64,000 nt of DNA, from the NCBI GenBank assembly GCA_021151825.1, contig JAGKWQ010000001.1, forward strand, positions 1-64,000, in the 5' to 3' direction. The stretch's first letter is position 1, and each line of letters begins with the position of its first letter. Both the position numbers and the translations under genes were made by a program. The notes below the pieces were generated by a model. That model had not been told where the DNA came from. It saw only the letters and a list, made by a program, of their open reading frames with translations, and ran no database searches. The stretch comes from Cellvibrionaceae bacterium (GTDB taxonomy: Bacteria > Pseudomonadota > Gammaproteobacteria > Pseudomonadales > Cellvibrionaceae). Positions 62,306 through 64,000 of this stretch are shown here, piece after piece.

Positions 62306-63811
62306 ATGTTTCAAAATATGAAAGTTGCCGTGCGCTTAGGCCTGCTGGCAGGAACGCTGGTTTTGTTAATGATCCTGATCGGTGTGATCGGGATTAAAGG
62401 GATGCACGATGCCAATCAGGGAATGCATACCGTGTATGTGGATCGCGTTGAACCCATGCGCGACCTGAAAGAAGTTATCGATAATTTTGCACTTATCCTG
62501 GTCGATGTTCCGCAAAAAACCGTTAAAGGAATTATTACTCCGCAAGAAGCATTAAAAATCACCCGCGAAACCTTGCCCGCTACCGATAAAATCTGGGAAG
62601 ACTATTTGCTCACCTATTTAATCGATGACGAAAAACAGTTGATTAAACAAGCCGCACCGCTGATTGAAAAAACCCATCAGCAACTTGCTGATTTACAAAC
62701 CTGGTACGCGGAAAATAATACGGCAAAAATAAACACATTTACTCAAACCGGCATCTACCCGGTTTTTGATCCACTCAATGAAGTATTTACCGCACTGAAT
62801 AAATTGCAGGTGCGTGTAGCAAAAGAAGAATACGAACGCTCCACACAACGCTATGAAAATACGTTGCTGGTTAACAGCTGTATTATCGCTATTAGTATTT
62901 TAGTTGCCATCCTGCTTAGCTACCTGATTGCGCGCAGCCTGATTCGCCAATTGGGCGGAGAGCCCAACTATACCGCCGACGTGATCTATCGCATTGCTGA
63001 AGGTGATCTCTCGATTAACGTCAATATAAAACCGAAAGACCAAAGTAGTATCCTGTTTGCGATCCGGCAAATGGTCACCAAACTTTCCGAGATTATTGGT
63101 GATGTTCGCTCCACTGCTGATTCACTCTCATCGGCATCGGAAGAACTCAGCGCAACCGCCCAATCGCTCAGCCAGGCAGCCACACAACAAGCGGCAAGCA
63201 TCGAAGAAACCAGCGCATCCATGGAAGAAATTACCGCATCGATTGGACAAAATAATGACAACGCCAAAGTGACCGATAACATCGCCAGCAAAAGCGCACG
63301 CGATGCGAATGAAGGCGGCTCAGCGGTAAAAAATACGGTAGATGCAATGCGCAAAATTGCCGAAAAAATCAGCGTGATTGATGACATTGCCTACCAAACC
63401 AATCTGCTCGCACTTAATGCAGCCATTGAAGCGGGGCGTGCCGGTGAGCACGGGCGCGGTTTTGCTGTTGTCGCAAGTGAAGTGCGCAAACTGGCAGGAC
63501 GCAGTCAAAGTGCCGCCAAAGAAATTGGCGAGCTCGCAGGCGGCTCGGTAAAACTGGCAGAAAGTGCCGGAAAGTTATTGGACGATATTGTTCCTGCTAT
63601 CAAGAAAACGGCAGATCTGGTACAGGAAATTTCTGCCGCCAGCGATGAACAAACCATGGGGGCAAATCAAATTACCACGGCAATTTCACAAATCAGTATT
63701 GCAACGCAGCAGAACTCGTCTTCCGCAGAAGAGCTTTATTCAACCTCGGAAGAATTAACGGGCCAGGCGTTGCAACTGCAACAAATGATGGAGTTTTTTA
63801 AACTTAAATAA
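62306..63811 (+). CDS. Methyl-accepting chemotaxis protein
   Basis: I take the ATG at 62306 with GGGGAG 7 bases upstream. The 501 residues have a first membrane helix (VAVRLGLLAGTLVLLMILIG), a periplasmic 4-helix bundle ligand domain of Tar type (about 30-185) and a second helix near 195 (SCIIAISILVAILLSYLIA). HAMP follows, then the signalling coiled coil with the invariant tip IDDIAYQTNLLALNAAIEAG-type motif (near 365-385) and AGEHGRGFAVVASEVRKLA. It reports an external small-molecule signal to CheA/CheW. It has no C-terminal CheR-binding pentapeptide. The ligand is unknown. The motAB pair earlier in the window fits flagellar chemotaxis. Confidence 0.95.
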   Translation: MFQNMKVAVRLGLLAGTLVLLMILIGVIGIKGMHDANQGMHTVYVDRVEPMRDLKEVIDNFALILVDVPQKTVKGIITPQEALKITRETLPATDKIWEDYLLTYLIDDEKQLIKQAAPLIEKTHQQLADLQTWYAENNTAKINTFTQTGIYPVFDPLNEVFTALNKLQVRVAKEEYERSTQRYENTLLVNSCIIAISILVAILLSYLIARSLIRQLGGEPNYTADVIYRIAEGDLSINVNIKPKDQSSILFAIRQMVTKLSEIIGDVRSTADSLSSASEELSATAQSLSQAATQQAASIEETSASMEEITASIGQNNDNAKVTDNIASKSARDANEGGSAVKNTVDAMRKIAEKISVIDDIAYQTNLLALNAAIEAGRAGEHGRGFAVVASEVRKLAGRSQSAAKEIGELAGGSVKLAESAGKLLDDIVPAIKKTADLVQEISAASDEQTMGANQITTAISQISIATQQNSSSAEELYSTSEELTGQALQLQQMMEFFKLK

Positions 63812-63964
63812 TCATGGGCAACTACATTCTGCGAGACAAACGCTATATTGCACACGTTTCATTGAATCAACCCCGTATTACGCAAACTCCATACGGGCTA
63901 CTCAACCATGACAAATGATGGGAATTTTCAAACTAAAGTAGTCCGAAAATTATTTAAACATGAA

Positions 63965-63991
63965 AAAAGCCCCGCTAACAGCGGGGCTTTT
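63965..63991 (+). terminator. Terminator near the window end
   Basis: AAAAGCCCCGC and GCGGGGCTTTT pair perfectly around TAACA, with T6 after. It is 154 bases beyond the chemoreceptor stop and may serve that gene or one beyond the window on the minus strand. Confidence 0.8.
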
Positions 63992-64000
63992 TGTTGATCC

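Noticed and set aside
1..64000. CRISPR arrays, rRNA and tRNA genes.
   Set aside because: No regularly spaced repeats and no cloverleaf or rRNA-like conserved stretches were recognised; a tRNAscan or Infernal run would be decisive.

Overview
The window looks like chromosomal DNA of a Gram-negative gammaproteobacterium, most likely Cellvibrio or a close relative (Cellvibrionaceae). This is inferred from gene content: a TonB-dependent receptor beside tryptophan-halogenase-like genes, a complete N-acetylglucosamine (GlcNAc) catabolic operon under a LacI-type regulator, a secreted CE15 esterase lipoprotein with a serine-rich linker, PEP-CTERM proteins, Cti, RdgC and MotAB. No rRNA, tRNA, CRISPR array, integrase or transposase was seen. 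By eye the core is moderate in GC (60-base samples: 60% in feoB at 36001-36060, 57% in purE at 59401-59460), while 48.7-58.1 kb is much richer in AT (25% at 52441-52500, 33% at 57001-57060, 37% at 50101-50160).

Layout. 0.1-1.5 kb: two PEP-CTERM-type exported proteins. 1.8-4.6 kb: an ECF sigma factor overlapping a membrane VWA protein that carries a TonB-receptor-plug-like segment. 4.7-11.4 kb: a chimeric TM2/pilin-like membrane protein, DUF1993, a KefC/YbaL-type antiporter, MotAB and DUF1244. 11.4-16 kb: a giant hybrid sensor with propeller, kinase, receiver and GGDEF modules. 16.3-31.2 kb: the GlcNAc locus, with LacI-type nagR convergent to nagK-nagP-nagX-nagA-nagB, preceded on the same strand by a TonB receptor, two flavin halogenase-like proteins and a DUF6445 protein. 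Copies of the palindrome GACAACGTTGTC lie upstream of nagK and, twice, upstream of the receptor, which suggests one regulon from outer-membrane uptake to fructose-6-phosphate.

31.4-47.3 kb: DUF3014, the fatty acid cis/trans isomerase, feoA-feoB plus a 58-residue FeoB-associated cysteine-rich protein, a solute-binding-like protein, an AI-2E-family permease, an FKBP isomerase, an 18-base inverted-repeat element, rdgC, apbE, DUF2007, an EEP-family nuclease/phosphatase, a LysR/SbtA pair and the CE15 esterase. 47.6-48.2 kb: a peroxiredoxin, divergent from the island.

48.77-58.09 kb is the main discovery candidate: nine co-directional, tightly spaced AT-rich genes. They encode a NodB-type deacetylase, a GT2 glycosyltransferase, a GNAT-fold N-acyltransferase-like protein, a stand-alone adenylating enzyme, a CmoA-like enzyme whose carboxy-SAM-binding arginine appears to be replaced, an FkbM methyltransferase, a heme-oxygenase-like diiron oxidase, a carrier-protein/condensation-domain didomain protein and a PvdE/SyrD-type peptide exporter. 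Together they look like a small split-NRPS pathway making an exported, glycosylated or acylated, oxidised and methylated small molecule. I do not recognise the product.

58.1-64 kb returns to core: a truncated-looking serine-rich lipoprotein, purE-purK, a glutathione S-transferase with an overlapping unknown gene, and a methyl-accepting chemotaxis protein.
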